DNA from: Candidatus Zixiibacteriota bacterium | Lineage (GTDB): Bacteria; Zixibacteria; MSB-5A5; GN15; PGXB01 | NCBI GenBank assembly: GCA_900498245.1 | Contig: LS998015.1 | Location: forward strand, 1,545,877 to 1,609,876 | Direction: 5' to 3' | Length of the DNA: 64,000 nt | Shown here: positions 34,450 through 43,006 of the stretch, in pieces | Numbering within the stretch: position 1 is the stretch's first letter | Layout: each line of letters begins with the position of its first letter | Program-made: the position numbers and the translations under genes | The notes under the pieces: generated by a model | The model's input: the letters and a program-made list of their open reading frames with translations, nothing else | What the model was told of the DNA's origin: nothing | Database searches by the model: none

Positions 34450-34493
34450 CCCGAAATGGCGCATTTAATTGAGATATTAATTATCTGAAATAG

Positions 34494-34523
34494 CCCGGCG
34501 GGTTTCCCACCCGCCGGGTTTTT
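34494..34523 (+). terminator. Terminator of the suc-kor-mdh-icd run
   Basis: CCCGGCGGGT (34494-34503), 5-base loop, ACCCGCCGGG (34509-34518), then five T. Confidence 0.9.
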
Positions 34524-34545
34524 AATTGAAATATTCCAAAATTTA

Positions 34546-34574
34546 TTGCAGAGCGCCCCGGCATTTCATATCCT
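34546..34574 (+). promoter_or_regulatory. Possible promoter of the transglutaminase-like gene
   Basis: TTGCAG (34546-34551), 17 bases, TATCCT (34569-34574), directly after the terminator and about 30 bases ahead of the start codon. Confidence 0.4.
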
Positions 34575-34604
34575 GACTTAAATATTTTTGATGAGGTTAT
34601 TGAA

Positions 34605-36173
34605 ATGTCCAAGACATATACGATTTGCTTTGCCATATTTATGACTTTGTCCGGGGTCGTTTTTAAAACCAATGCTCAGTCGATAAATTATCCCGATGAT
34701 ATTGCCGCCGTCCTTGATTCGGCGGGAGAAAATCGGGTGGCGCTGGAGGAAGTTCTGTTTCATTATCGGGACGATTCTCTTAAGTTTCAGGCCGCCTGCT
34801 TTCTTATCAGAAACATGCCGGGGCACAGTTATGTGACCTACAAACTGGTCGATACTGCCGGCAATGAGGTTCTGTTCAACGCTCTTGAATACCCGACTTA
34901 TGACAGTCTGAACAGGGCCTTCGACGCCATTCAGGCAAAGACGGGCGACCTTGATTTCAGAAAGAAGGATCTATTCGACGATACAAAAACAATCAGGGCC
35001 GATTTTCTGATAAATCATATCGATTATGCCTTCCGGGCCCGGACAGAGAAGCCGTGGGCGAAGTGGCTCACCTTCGACCAGTTCTGCCAATATGTTCTTC
35101 CGTACCGCGGAAGTAACGAACCTCTGGAAGATTGGCGCCCCTATTTTTGGGAAAAATATATTAACCTCCCCAAGGAGATGAAAGATTCGACCGATCCGGT
35201 CGAAGCGGCCAGTCTTATCAATAACGATATCAGAAAATGGTTCACCTTCAGCGAAATCTATTATTATCATCCCACTGATCAGGGGTTGGAAGAAATGCGT
35301 CAATCCGGCAAGGGCCGCTGTGAAGATATGACCAACCTGGCCATTTTTGCCATGCGGGCCAATGGGCTGGCGGTCACGAGCGATTATACGCCGTTCTGGG
35401 GCAATGCCGGAAACAATCACGCCTGGAACGCTATTCTTCTGCCCGACGGCCGAGTGGTGCCGTTTATGGGCGATGAAGCCAATCCCGGCGAATACAAACT
35501 CGCCAATAAGATTGCCAAGGCGTATCGCAAGACCTATGAAGATCATCCCGAGAACCTTGTTTTTCAGGAACGAAAGCAGAAGAAGATCCCCGGCTGGCTG
35601 GCGGGGAAGAGTTATATCGATGTCACGCCGGCCTACGCCAGAGTCTCCAACCTGAATATAAATTTGGACGCACCGCTTCCCGATTCGATCGATATCGCCT
35701 ATCTATGCGTTTTCAATTCCGGGGAATGGCAGGCGATCCAGTGGGGGAGAGCCGCCGACAGCACGGCACTGTTCAAAGAAATGGGACGCGATATTTTGTA
35801 CCTTCCGGCGTTGTACATCAACGAAAAGATTGTCCCCGGCGGCACCCCGTTCATTCTTGATACCGTCGGAACGATGCACGCCCTTGCGCCCGATACATCG
35901 ACCCGGGTTGCTCTCACTCTGATTTCGATCACCAATCCCAAACTGGAATGGTCCACCGAAGGGATCGAAAAGACGAAAGTGAAACCGGGGCAGGAATACG
36001 AGTTGTTCTACTGGAACGGGGAATGGCTATCGCTCGGAAAAGTGACATCCGACGATAGGGGAGTATCGTTCGCTAATGTCCCGTCCGGCGCCCTGTACTG
36101 GCTCCGCAAGACCGATTCCAGCAAAGAGGAGCGGGTATTCACCATGGAGAATGGCGAGCAGAAATGGTGGTGA
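34605..36173 (+). CDS. Secreted transglutaminase-like protein
   Basis: 522 residues with a signal peptide (cleavage near N-A-Q-S at about 24). A transglutaminase/cysteine-protease-like core spans about 190-340, with the catalytic Cys in G-R-C-E-D-M-T-N, His in N-N-H-A-W-N and Asp in D-V-T-P. The C-terminal third holds two beta-rich domains (V-C-V-F-N-S-G-E-W-Q and similar repeats). Such proteins cleave or cross-link peptide bonds outside the cytoplasm; many TGc proteins of this group are peptidases. It has no C-terminal sorting domain, unlike several neighbours. The start has GAGG about 9 bases upstream. Confidence 0.82.
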   Translation: MSKTYTICFAIFMTLSGVVFKTNAQSINYPDDIAAVLDSAGENRVALEEVLFHYRDDSLKFQAACFLIRNMPGHSYVTYKLVDTAGNEVLFNALEYPTYDSLNRAFDAIQAKTGDLDFRKKDLFDDTKTIRADFLINHIDYAFRARTEKPWAKWLTFDQFCQYVLPYRGSNEPLEDWRPYFWEKYINLPKEMKDSTDPVEAASLINNDIRKWFTFSEIYYYHPTDQGLEEMRQSGKGRCEDMTNLAIFAMRANGLAVTSDYTPFWGNAGNNHAWNAILLPDGRVVPFMGDEANPGEYKLANKIAKAYRKTYEDHPENLVFQERKQKKIPGWLAGKSYIDVTPAYARVSNLNINLDAPLPDSIDIAYLCVFNSGEWQAIQWGRAADSTALFKEMGRDILYLPALYINEKIVPGGTPFILDTVGTMHALAPDTSTRVALTLISITNPKLEWSTEGIEKTKVKPGQEYELFYWNGEWLSLGKVTSDDRGVSFANVPSGALYWLRKTDSSKEERVFTMENGEQKWW

Positions 36174-36235
36174 GGAGAAGAATGAATTAATATTGAATTA
36201 TATTTCCTTTCGAAAAAACAAATATTGGGGAATTT

Positions 36236-37021
36236 ATGAAAATCCGGACATTGTTATTATTCATATTGGTTTCAATTACGATTCTTACTTTCGGCGAAGA
36301 GCAGAGTCCCGTCAAGTTTCGGAATTCTGCAAATTATCTCCCGGTCGATACAATAGCAAATTTTCATATCATTACCCGCCTTGAAAGCAGTCCTGCCTAC
36401 AACCGCAACGCAACCGGGAATTTGTCATTAACAGGCGAAATTGATATTAGTTATCGCCCATCGCCGGAAGAAGCATCCCCCAATTCTATGCCGGAAATCT
36501 CGGTCGATTCTTTTCGTATTGTTTATGATGGCGACAGTGTCTTCAATTACCCGCGGCTGTCGCGGAAATCGGAGTTAGGAAATTCGGAAGGCGGAATGAG
36601 AAGAGATAGCATAGTTATCTCGCTATCTCCGCTCAATTGTCCGGCGGCAGTTGAAAAACTGCTTTTCCGATACACCGCCGTTATTTGGGATGATACAAAT
36701 CGAATTGTCGGAAATTATGAGCACTTACTTTATCGTAAGTCGCGAGATAATTCCTGGATATGGATCACGGAGCCGCCCCGGTCAAATCCTTTTTCTCAGA
36801 ATACGACCATTGCCTATACTGTCCCGGAGTCATCCCGGGTGATGATAGTCATTTATAATGTCAAGGGACAGATTGTCGACACTCTGGTCAACGACATGCA
36901 GGCCGAGGGGCAATATGAGATGGAATGGGTGCCGGATACTTCGCTTCCCGGAGGCGTTTATTTCTATAAAATAACCGCGGGAACAATGGCTGTGACAAAG
37001 AAAATCGTATTGGTGAAATAA
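36236..37021 (+). CDS. Secreted protein with FlgD-like/T9SS-type C-terminal domain
   Basis: 261 residues. Signal peptide at 1-20 (I-R-T-L-L-L-F-I-L-V-S-I-T-I-L-T-F). Residues about 25-170 are beta-rich with no recognised family. Residues about 180-261 form a FlgD-like/T9SS type A module: R-S-N-P-F-S-Q-N-T-T-I-A-Y, V-M-I-V-I-Y-N-V-K-G-Q, L-P-G-G-V-Y-F-Y-K and a terminal Lys-rich strand. It should reach the cell surface. Function otherwise unknown. A short hairpin terminator follows. Confidence 0.72.
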   Translation: MKIRTLLLFILVSITILTFGEEQSPVKFRNSANYLPVDTIANFHIITRLESSPAYNRNATGNLSLTGEIDISYRPSPEEASPNSMPEISVDSFRIVYDGDSVFNYPRLSRKSELGNSEGGMRRDSIVISLSPLNCPAAVEKLLFRYTAVIWDDTNRIVGNYEHLLYRKSRDNSWIWITEPPRSNPFSQNTTIAYTVPESSRVMIVIYNVKGQIVDTLVNDMQAEGQYEMEWVPDTSLPGGVYFYKITAGTMAVTKKIVLVK

Positions 37022-37091
37022 GCGGTATCCGCGTCACGGCTCAACCATATCCCGCAAGAACTTAGAAGTTGGGGGAGGGAATATCCCGCCG

Positions 37092-37111
37092 CGGGACATC
37101 CCGGTTTTTTT
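37092..37111 (+). terminator. Terminator after the FlgD-domain protein gene
   Basis: CGGG (37092-37095), loop ACAT, CCCG (37100-37103), G, then seven T (37105-37111). The stem is short but the T-run is long. Confidence 0.55.
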
Positions 37112-37113
37112 AG

Positions 37114-37142
37114 TTGCAAATTCCAAGACAAGCAACTAAATT
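37114..37142 (+). promoter_or_regulatory. Promoter and inverted repeat ahead of the kinase gene
   Basis: TTGCAA (37114-37119), 17 bases, TAAATT (37137-37142). The region also contains TAGTTGC (37111-37117) and its complement GCAACTA (37132-37138), which would overlap the -35 and -10 boxes and could be an operator. Confidence 0.42.
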
Positions 37143-37194
37143 TAATTGGATTTTCATTCAATCATAGGCATCAAGAACTAACGGAGGGCGCATT

Positions 37195-40134
37195 ATGCCT
37201 GCCGATAACGGCGAAGACAGGACGCGGTCGTATTCCGTCCTGAGTAAAGACACCCTCGTTGGACATTACAGGATAATAGAAAAGATCGGCTCCGGCGGAA
37301 TGGGAGAGGTGTATCTGGCCGAGGATACGGCCCTCAACCGCAGGGTAGCCCTCAAGTTCCTGCCGCCCCACCTCTGCCAGGATGCCGAATGCCGGGCCCG
37401 GTTTAAGAGGGAGGCGCAGGCGGCCGCCAGGCTGGATCATCCCAATATTGCCGCGGTGTTTGAAGTGGCGGAATTTCAGGATCGTCCCTTTTTCTCCATG
37501 CAACTTGTCGAAGGGCAAACCCTGAGGGACGCCATGAAAGGCGAGATTATGCCGCTGGAGCGAATACGCGAGATCGGGATGCAGATTTGCGACGGGCTTC
37601 AGGCCGCGCACGATAGCGGCATCACTCACCGGGACATTAAGCCGTCGAATATCCTGATCGATTCCCACGGACGGGCGCGCATTGTCGATTTCGGGCTGGC
37701 ATCGATAATCGGAACCGAGCAACTGACCCGGACCGGTTCGACTCTGGGCACCATCGGCTATATGTCACCGGAGCAGGTGAAGGGTGAAAAAATAGATCAT
37801 CGCACCGACCTGTTTTCGTTCGGGGTGGTCCTATATGAAATGATTACCGGTCACGCACCGTTCAAAGCCGAATCGGACGCCGCCACATTTCGCGCGATTA
37901 CCGGCTCCCATCCGGAACTTCTGGCGCATTTCCGCCGCGATGTCCCTTCCGAATGGCAGGCAATTATTGACAAGGCCCTGGAAAAGAATGTGACGCTCCG
38001 CTATCAACACGCCGATGATCTCCTTTTGGATTTGAAAAGACTGGCGCCGGGGCCCGTCCCTCTATCCGGCGAAAAAAAGAGCCGAATAAGGTCCGCTTAT
38101 CCCTGGATGATAATAGCCGGACTGATCCTGCTGGCGCTCATTTTAAGGCCGTGGAAACTGGAATTTTCGCGGACCCAGGAAACACAAGCGGCGGCCAACT
38201 GGCTGGCGGTGATGTATTTCGACAATATTACCGATCCCTCGGATTCGAAACGGCTGGGTGAAATTGCCACCAATCTTCTGATCACCGGGCTGTCGCAATC
38301 AGAATATGTCAAGGTTCTGTCCAGCCAGCGCCTGTATGATCTCCTGAAGCAGGTGGGCAAAGAAGGTCTTCGGACCATCGATCGTGCGACGGCTTCACAG
38401 GTGGCCGAGAAGGCGCAGGCCAAATGGATGTTGACCGGGTCCATTCTGCAGAGCGATCCGGCCATCATCCTGACATCCCAGTTAGTTGATGTTTCCACCG
38501 GTGCGGTGATTGCCAGTCAGCGGGTAACAGGCAATTCGGGGGAGAATATGTTTGCCGTAATAGATCGCCTGACGGAAGAGTTGAAGAAAAGCGACGCTTT
38601 TCCGGCGGCGATTCGGACCGAGTCTCCCGTGAAAGTCTCCGATGTCACCACCCGATCGCCGGAAGCATATAGATATTACCTGGAGGGGTTGGATTACTGG
38701 AACAAACTTTATGGTGATGATTGCCGGCGTTCCATGCGAAAGGCGATTCAATTCGATTCAACTTTCGCCGACGCCTACGCCATGCTGGCCCTATCCTTGG
38801 GAGCGGGTTCTGAAGAGGCGGAAGCGGCCATCGCCAAGGCCGCCAAATATATCGATCGGGCCGATGAGCGGAATCGTCGGCGCATTATCGCCATACAGTT
38901 GTATATAAAAAAGGACTATAAAAATGCCATAGCCGCTACCCGGGAAGTTCTCCGAATCGATCCCGACGATAAACAAACCTGGGTTGGCTTGGGCGAAATT
39001 TATACCATGGACGGGTGGCAGAAAAATATTGACTCTATCATAATGTGCGCCAATCGCGCCCTGGCCCTGGACCCCAATTTTCGAATGGCTTACAATCTTC
39101 TGGCCTATTCGATGGAAAGATCCGGACGGCAAAAAGAGGCCATTGATGCCATCAACAGATACATCAAGTTAGCCCCCGGCGAGGCCAACCCCTACGATAC
39201 CCGCGGGGATCTGTATGCAGAGACGGGAAATATTGATTCCGCGCTGGAATCTTACCGAAAGGCACTCGCAATTAAACCGGATTTTCTGGAATCATTGAAA
39301 AAGACCGGATTTATGTATATGTTCAAGGAGCGGTACCAGCAGGCCGAAAGTTGCTACCATGCCTATATCTCCAATCTTCCGCGTAAGCAAAGAGGCTATT
39401 GGCGCGCTTCGCTGACATATATACCGAGTTTCCGGGGACGGTTCCGCGAAGGGCTCCGCATCGCCGATGAGTGCATTTCAGCCAATAAGATCGATGGCAT
39501 GGAAAATACCAATTGGGTCCTGTACACTCTCAAATCGGATATGTATAATTATCTCGGGCGGCCCGATTCGGCTCTGGCCATGATTAAGATGGCGATGGCC
39601 ATAGAGGACAAAGAAAGGCAGCACGAAAGTGGTTTGGAAAGTTGGCAGGCGGTCATGTATCTGAAGACCGGCGATACGGCATCGGCGAATCTTCTTGTCG
39701 CCCGGTTGGAACGAGTGGCTCAATCGGAAAATGATTTTGATATTGAGGAATATTGGAGCGCCAGGGGAATGATAGCCCTGGAACTGGGAGACTATACTGC
39801 GGCAATTGAATATTTGGGGAAACATGACAGCCTTTCTGAGGGCATGATCGGAAACGATTTGCTGGCAAAGGCATGTTTATACGCGGGAAACTATAAGCGC
39901 GCCGCAGAGATGCTTGAGATAATGCAGACGAAATACAGCGAGAATAATGCCATAAGCGGAGCTCATTTTGTCGAAGGATATTATTGGCTCGGTCGCGCCT
40001 ATGACGAGATGGGAAAAAAGGACAAGGCGCGAGCCAATTTGGAGAAATTCCTATCGATCTGGAAGGATGCCGACCCGGGACTGAAAGAAGTCGAAGACGC
40101 CGGGGCACGATTGTCAAAATTGAGAGTTGGATAA
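37195..40134 (+). CDS. Transmembrane Ser/Thr protein kinase with FlgO-like and TPR regions
   Basis: 979 residues with GGAGG before the start. Residues about 25-285 are a Hanks-type kinase: G-S-G-G-M-G-E-V P-loop, A-L-K-F Lys, H-R-D-I-K-P-S-N catalytic loop, V-D-F-G-L-A and S-P-E-Q. A single transmembrane helix (M-I-I-A-G-L-I-L-L-A-L-I-L) lies at about 302-318. The exported part has a FlgO/TolB-like N-terminal domain (about 330-460, L-A-V-M-Y-F-D-N-I) and about ten TPR repeats (490-970). The kinase would be cytoplasmic and the TPRs periplasmic, so it likely senses envelope or peptide signals. Targets are unknown. Confidence 0.9.
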   Translation: MPADNGEDRTRSYSVLSKDTLVGHYRIIEKIGSGGMGEVYLAEDTALNRRVALKFLPPHLCQDAECRARFKREAQAAARLDHPNIAAVFEVAEFQDRPFFSMQLVEGQTLRDAMKGEIMPLERIREIGMQICDGLQAAHDSGITHRDIKPSNILIDSHGRARIVDFGLASIIGTEQLTRTGSTLGTIGYMSPEQVKGEKIDHRTDLFSFGVVLYEMITGHAPFKAESDAATFRAITGSHPELLAHFRRDVPSEWQAIIDKALEKNVTLRYQHADDLLLDLKRLAPGPVPLSGEKKSRIRSAYPWMIIAGLILLALILRPWKLEFSRTQETQAAANWLAVMYFDNITDPSDSKRLGEIATNLLITGLSQSEYVKVLSSQRLYDLLKQVGKEGLRTIDRATASQVAEKAQAKWMLTGSILQSDPAIILTSQLVDVSTGAVIASQRVTGNSGENMFAVIDRLTEELKKSDAFPAAIRTESPVKVSDVTTRSPEAYRYYLEGLDYWNKLYGDDCRRSMRKAIQFDSTFADAYAMLALSLGAGSEEAEAAIAKAAKYIDRADERNRRRIIAIQLYIKKDYKNAIAATREVLRIDPDDKQTWVGLGEIYTMDGWQKNIDSIIMCANRALALDPNFRMAYNLLAYSMERSGRQKEAIDAINRYIKLAPGEANPYDTRGDLYAETGNIDSALESYRKALAIKPDFLESLKKTGFMYMFKERYQQAESCYHAYISNLPRKQRGYWRASLTYIPSFRGRFREGLRIADECISANKIDGMENTNWVLYTLKSDMYNYLGRPDSALAMIKMAMAIEDKERQHESGLESWQAVMYLKTGDTASANLLVARLERVAQSENDFDIEEYWSARGMIALELGDYTAAIEYLGKHDSLSEGMIGNDLLAKACLYAGNYKRAAEMLEIMQTKYSENNAISGAHFVEGYYWLGRAYDEMGKKDKARANLEKFLSIWKDADPGLKEVEDAGARLSKLRVG

Positions 40135-40232
40135 TTTTCATTCCGGGATGTGGCGGCCGTTAGACATTATTCCGGAATTATTAATAAAAACCACATAAAA
40201 AGCCGTTATTGGGACAAAAGCAAAATGCATAA

Positions 40233-40265
40233 CCCCCGCGTCGGTTTTGCGCCGAACAGCGGGGG
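40233..40265. terminator. Structured inverted repeat between convergent genes
   Basis: CCCCCGC (40233-40239) pairs with GCGGGGG (40259-40265), with an inner GTCGG/CCGAAC pairing around TTTTGCG. It lies in the gap between the kinase gene (plus) and the lipoprotein gene (minus). No T-run, so the terminator role is tentative. Confidence 0.42.
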
Positions 40266-40325
40266 TGGTAACATCTATGTTATTGTGACGGCTTCTGACG
40301 GCGGAAATTCCGCCCCTGTCGAAAA

Positions 40326-40979
40326 TCACAACTTCGTCATAGTAAGACAGATATTTATACTGTGACCCAGGGCGTGGGGATTGGTCGAGGATATATCAAT
40401 GATTGCATTGGCGCCCAACGCCTGGTCCAGATCCAGTTCCAGTTTCTTGGATAGATCCCATGTGACCTTTTGGCCATCGATATCGACCACAAGTTTCTGC
40501 GGCGGCTGGTCGCTTTCAATGGCGGCGGTGAATTCGAGACGGTACGACCCTGCGTCATTCCGGAACATCCAGATTATCTCTTTCTGGTTGCAGGCCAGAC
40601 GGGAACAGAGCGTCAAGGGGCCATCGGGGCCCGGTTCGACAATGATGACCGTATCGACATGCCCGGTGGTATCATGCACGAAAACCGTATCGACATGAAA
40701 GGTGGTATCGACAATAATCAGCGTATCGGTTTGATTGGTCGTGTCGGTAATAATCAGGGTATCGATATGGTTGATAGTATCCACAATGATGAGGGTATCG
40801 GTGTGATTGGTGCTGTCGATGACAATGACGGTGTCGTAATAAATAATCGTATCGGTGCCGGGATTTACGGGAGTCAGGTTCCTGGAATTTATATTATCCA
40901 TGGGATCGGAGCAGTTGGCGATAAATTGCAGTGCCAGGACCAGGACCGCAAAAGCCAAAAATATTATAATCCGTTTCAT
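40326..40979 (-). CDS. Lipoprotein-like protein with six 12-residue repeats
   Basis: 217 residues. An N-terminal signal ends at I-A-N-C, with Cys23 as a possible lipidation site (Asn at -1 is atypical). Residues about 48-119 are six 12-residue units, such as T-D-T-L-I-I-V-D-T-I-N-H, rich in Asp, Thr and hydrophobics. The C-terminal 100 residues form an unrecognised beta domain with two Cys (L-C-S-R-L-A-C). It probably sits on the outer membrane, the repeats acting as a rigid spacer. Its start overlaps the stop of the upstream gene (ATGA), so the two are cotranslated. Confidence 0.68.
   Translation of the reverse strand: MKRIIIFLAFAVLVLALQFIANCSDPMDNINSRNLTPVNPGTDTIIYYDTVIVIDSTNHTDTLIIVDTINHIDTLIITDTTNQTDTLIIVDTTFHVDTVFVHDTTGHVDTVIIVEPGPDGPLTLCSRLACNQKEIIWMFRNDAGSYRLEFTAAIESDQPPQKLVVDIDGQKVTWDLSKKLELDLDQALGANAIIDISSTNPHALGHSINICLTMTKL
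40623..40838 (-). repeat. Tandem 36-bp coding repeats
   Basis: Six in-frame units of 36 bp encode residues 48-119 of the lipoprotein-like gene. Units keep a D-T-[LV]-[IF]-[IV]-x-D-[TS]-[TI] core but have diverged at the DNA level, so this is not a recent slippage array. Confidence 0.7.
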
Positions 40980-41932
40980 CTTTCGCCTCCGAAAGTTTTA
41001 TGAGCCATGATTGAAAGCATAAATTGGTCGTTGTCGGTATGGGAAAATTCATTGCCGGCGAGGCGGTGCCGTGACGGGTTATAGCAACCGGTGAGGGAAA
41101 GAAATTCTACCGGCGTATAGCGCAGGCCGAAAAGAGGCCCCTCGGACATCCTTACATATTGATAGTATAACTGCGAAATCTCCTCGATTCGAACCCAGCC
41201 GCCGACAAAACCGAGCGGCAACCGGTCAAACGGATAGACGATCACATCCGCGCCGGCCAGCCGCCGCCGGGTGGAGAGGTCCGAGCCGGCGACGGAGAAG
41301 GTACTCTTCCAGAAGGTATGGCCGACCAGGGCTTCGACGAATATAATCCGTCGCCACGTTAACGATCCGGTCACCAGAGGAATCGCACCGAAGGGGGATG
41401 AGGATAATCCCCCTCCCAGGCGCAGGCCAAAATTCTCGACGAACGTGACCGTGCTTTCCGGGATTTCGACAATATGTTTTTCGAGAGGGGGTCGTTTTTC
41501 CAGATCGGCCAGCCGCGAATCAAAACTCTCCATGGTGCGATCGATGCGGATACCGGCGAAACGATATTGCTCGCCTTCAAATTTATCGTCAGTCGATTGG
41601 ATAATAATCTGAGTGGAATCAACCCGGAATTCCGTTATCAGCAGATTGCGAAGAACATGGGCGCGGCCGAGCGCCAGGCCGGGATTCAGGGCATCGTTGT
41701 TCTGCCTGTACTTGGTACCGTCGGCGCCGCCGGTGACAATGGCCCGCGCCAGCGGATATTTATGCAGGGTATCGGCGATGGCTTTAATTTGCGGGAGGTA
41801 TGGTTTGAACAACTCCGTTTTGACACTTCCGCCGACGCCGGTAGGGAAATCAGAAATTACCACTTCCTGCGCCATGAGACTCGATGTTAGAAGAAGAAGG
41901 CAGAAAGGGACCCAAAATATAGACTTAATCAT
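40976..41932 (-). CDS. Envelope protein: OmpA-like domain followed by beta-barrel-like region
   Basis: 318 residues from the ATG at 41932 with GGAGG 4 bases upstream; a frame extending to 42001 lacks a signal. Signal peptide at 1-21 ends near S-L-M-A-Q. Residues about 30-120 look like an OmpA/MotB-type peptidoglycan-binding fold (T-L-H-K-Y-P-L-A-R-A-I-V-T-G-G-A-D-G-T, then L-G-R-A-H-V-L-R-N-L-L). The C-terminal half alternates hydrophobic and polar residues with Gly/Tyr turns, as in an outer-membrane barrel (N-F-G-L-R-L-G-G-G-L). Normally OmpA folds are C-terminal to the barrel, so the order here is reversed. It forms an operon with the overlapping lipoprotein gene. Confidence 0.62.
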   Translation of the reverse strand: MIKSIFWVPFCLLLLTSSLMAQEVVISDFPTGVGGSVKTELFKPYLPQIKAIADTLHKYPLARAIVTGGADGTKYRQNNDALNPGLALGRAHVLRNLLITEFRVDSTQIIIQSTDDKFEGEQYRFAGIRIDRTMESFDSRLADLEKRPPLEKHIVEIPESTVTFVENFGLRLGGGLSSSPFGAIPLVTGSLTWRRIIFVEALVGHTFWKSTFSVAGSDLSTRRRLAGADVIVYPFDRLPLGFVGGWVRIEEISQLYYQYVRMSEGPLFGLRYTPVEFLSLTGCYNPSRHRLAGNEFSHTDNDQFMLSIMAHKTFGGER

Positions 41933-42374
41933 AAGTCCTCCTGATACCATTGCCGGTCTGCCGGAAGCAGTTTTGCACGTTGCCGGCAAAGCATACTCCA
42001 ATTTTTTGGCCTCATCGATTTTAGGGAGGATCGATCAGGATACTTCAAACATCAAGATGAACCACTGAAGTGTCCTTGTAAAGATGCAGGTTATTGCATC
42101 TTTTGTCCCTCCGCAATCGAAAGAAGGCATTATTTTTATTCTGTCCGTCATCTCAAGTCTTTTGAACCAAATGGCTTTGACGGACTTCAGGACTCAGTTC
42201 GTGCAAAAACCGTTCCTGATGACTCTGAAATATTTTTGACGATAATTTTGAACGGCCGCAAATAAAGATGAAAGCGCCGCTTACGACGTAAATTACATTC
42301 GGGGAGAATGTAACAGGGCCAAGAAAATTTAATTAATCAAATGGGAAATTTATTGAGATCTCCTTCTGCCGCAT
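41933..42374. other. Intergenic stretch with one small hairpin
   Basis: About 440 bases between two minus-strand genes. The only structure I see is AAAGATGCA-GGTTAT-TGCATCTTT (42080-42103), a perfect 9-bp stem with no convincing T-run on the minus strand. No open frame has a ribosome-binding site. Confidence 0.45.
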
Positions 42375-42896
42375 TTACAACCACATCATCATCTCTTCGT
42401 GATCGATGTACCGGCCGTCGGGGAGTTTGTACTCATGTAATATCAGGCCGGTCGTGAAAAAGCCGAGGGAAGTGTACAGGGTCCGGGCACCGGTCTGAGT
42501 TAACGCCACCACCAGATTCAGTATTTCCAGCCCCTCCATCCGGCGGGCCTCTTCAATCAATTTAAGCATCAATTGGCGGCTTATACCCCGGCCGCGGGCT
42601 TCCGGCCGGGTATAGACCGACCAGATCCAGCCGCGGTGTTTCTCTTTAATGCTGTCTTCACGGCGGAACGCCACCGATCCGAGCAGGCGATCGCCGTCAA
42701 AAGCCCCCAGTACGAAATTCTCGGGAAAAGTTTCTTTGGGGGTCATCCATTCCGCGAATTTCTCATCGGCCATTTCGGCGACTTCGTCGGGTGTCTGCCC
42801 GAACGCCTCGGGATGCTTGCCGCACATCTCGATCCGGAGTTCGCGAAAGGCGGAGGAATCGTCGATAGTTAGTTTGCGTATTTGCATGATGCTCAT
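42375..42896 (-). CDS. GNAT-family N-acetyltransferase
   Basis: About 173 residues. ATG at 42896 or 42887 (M-Q-I-R-K-L-T) are both plausible; neither has a strong Shine-Dalgarno, and the frame is open further upstream. The acetyl-CoA motif R-G-R-G-I-S-R-Q-L-M (Q/RxxGxG/A) is near residue 115 after the strand W-S-V-Y-T, and a D-x-R-L-L-G-S-V-A-F beta strand precedes it. It transfers an acetyl group to an amine; the substrate is unknown. Single gene, no operon partner. Confidence 0.82.
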   Translation of the reverse strand: MSIMQIRKLTIDDSSAFRELRIEMCGKHPEAFGQTPDEVAEMADEKFAEWMTPKETFPENFVLGAFDGDRLLGSVAFRREDSIKEKHRGWIWSVYTRPEARGRGISRQLMLKLIEEARRMEGLEILNLVVALTQTGARTLYTSLGFFTTGLILHEYKLPDGRYIDHEEMMMWL

Positions 42897-42951
42897 AATA
42901 TGAGAATTTTTCCAAAGAAGCAATAGCCGAATTGAGGGGAGAGGGAGGGAC

Positions 42952-42979
42952 AAAAAAGGGGTGACGCTTCGGTCACCCC
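42952..42979 (-). terminator. Terminator of the hbd-ackA-nfnAB operon
   Basis: On the minus strand GGGGTGAC, loop CGAAGC, GTCACCCC, then six T (42957-42952). It lies 28 bases beyond the nfnB stop. Confidence 0.9.
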
Positions 42980-43006
42980 GTAAAGGAAATTATAAATGGA
43001 AATCTA

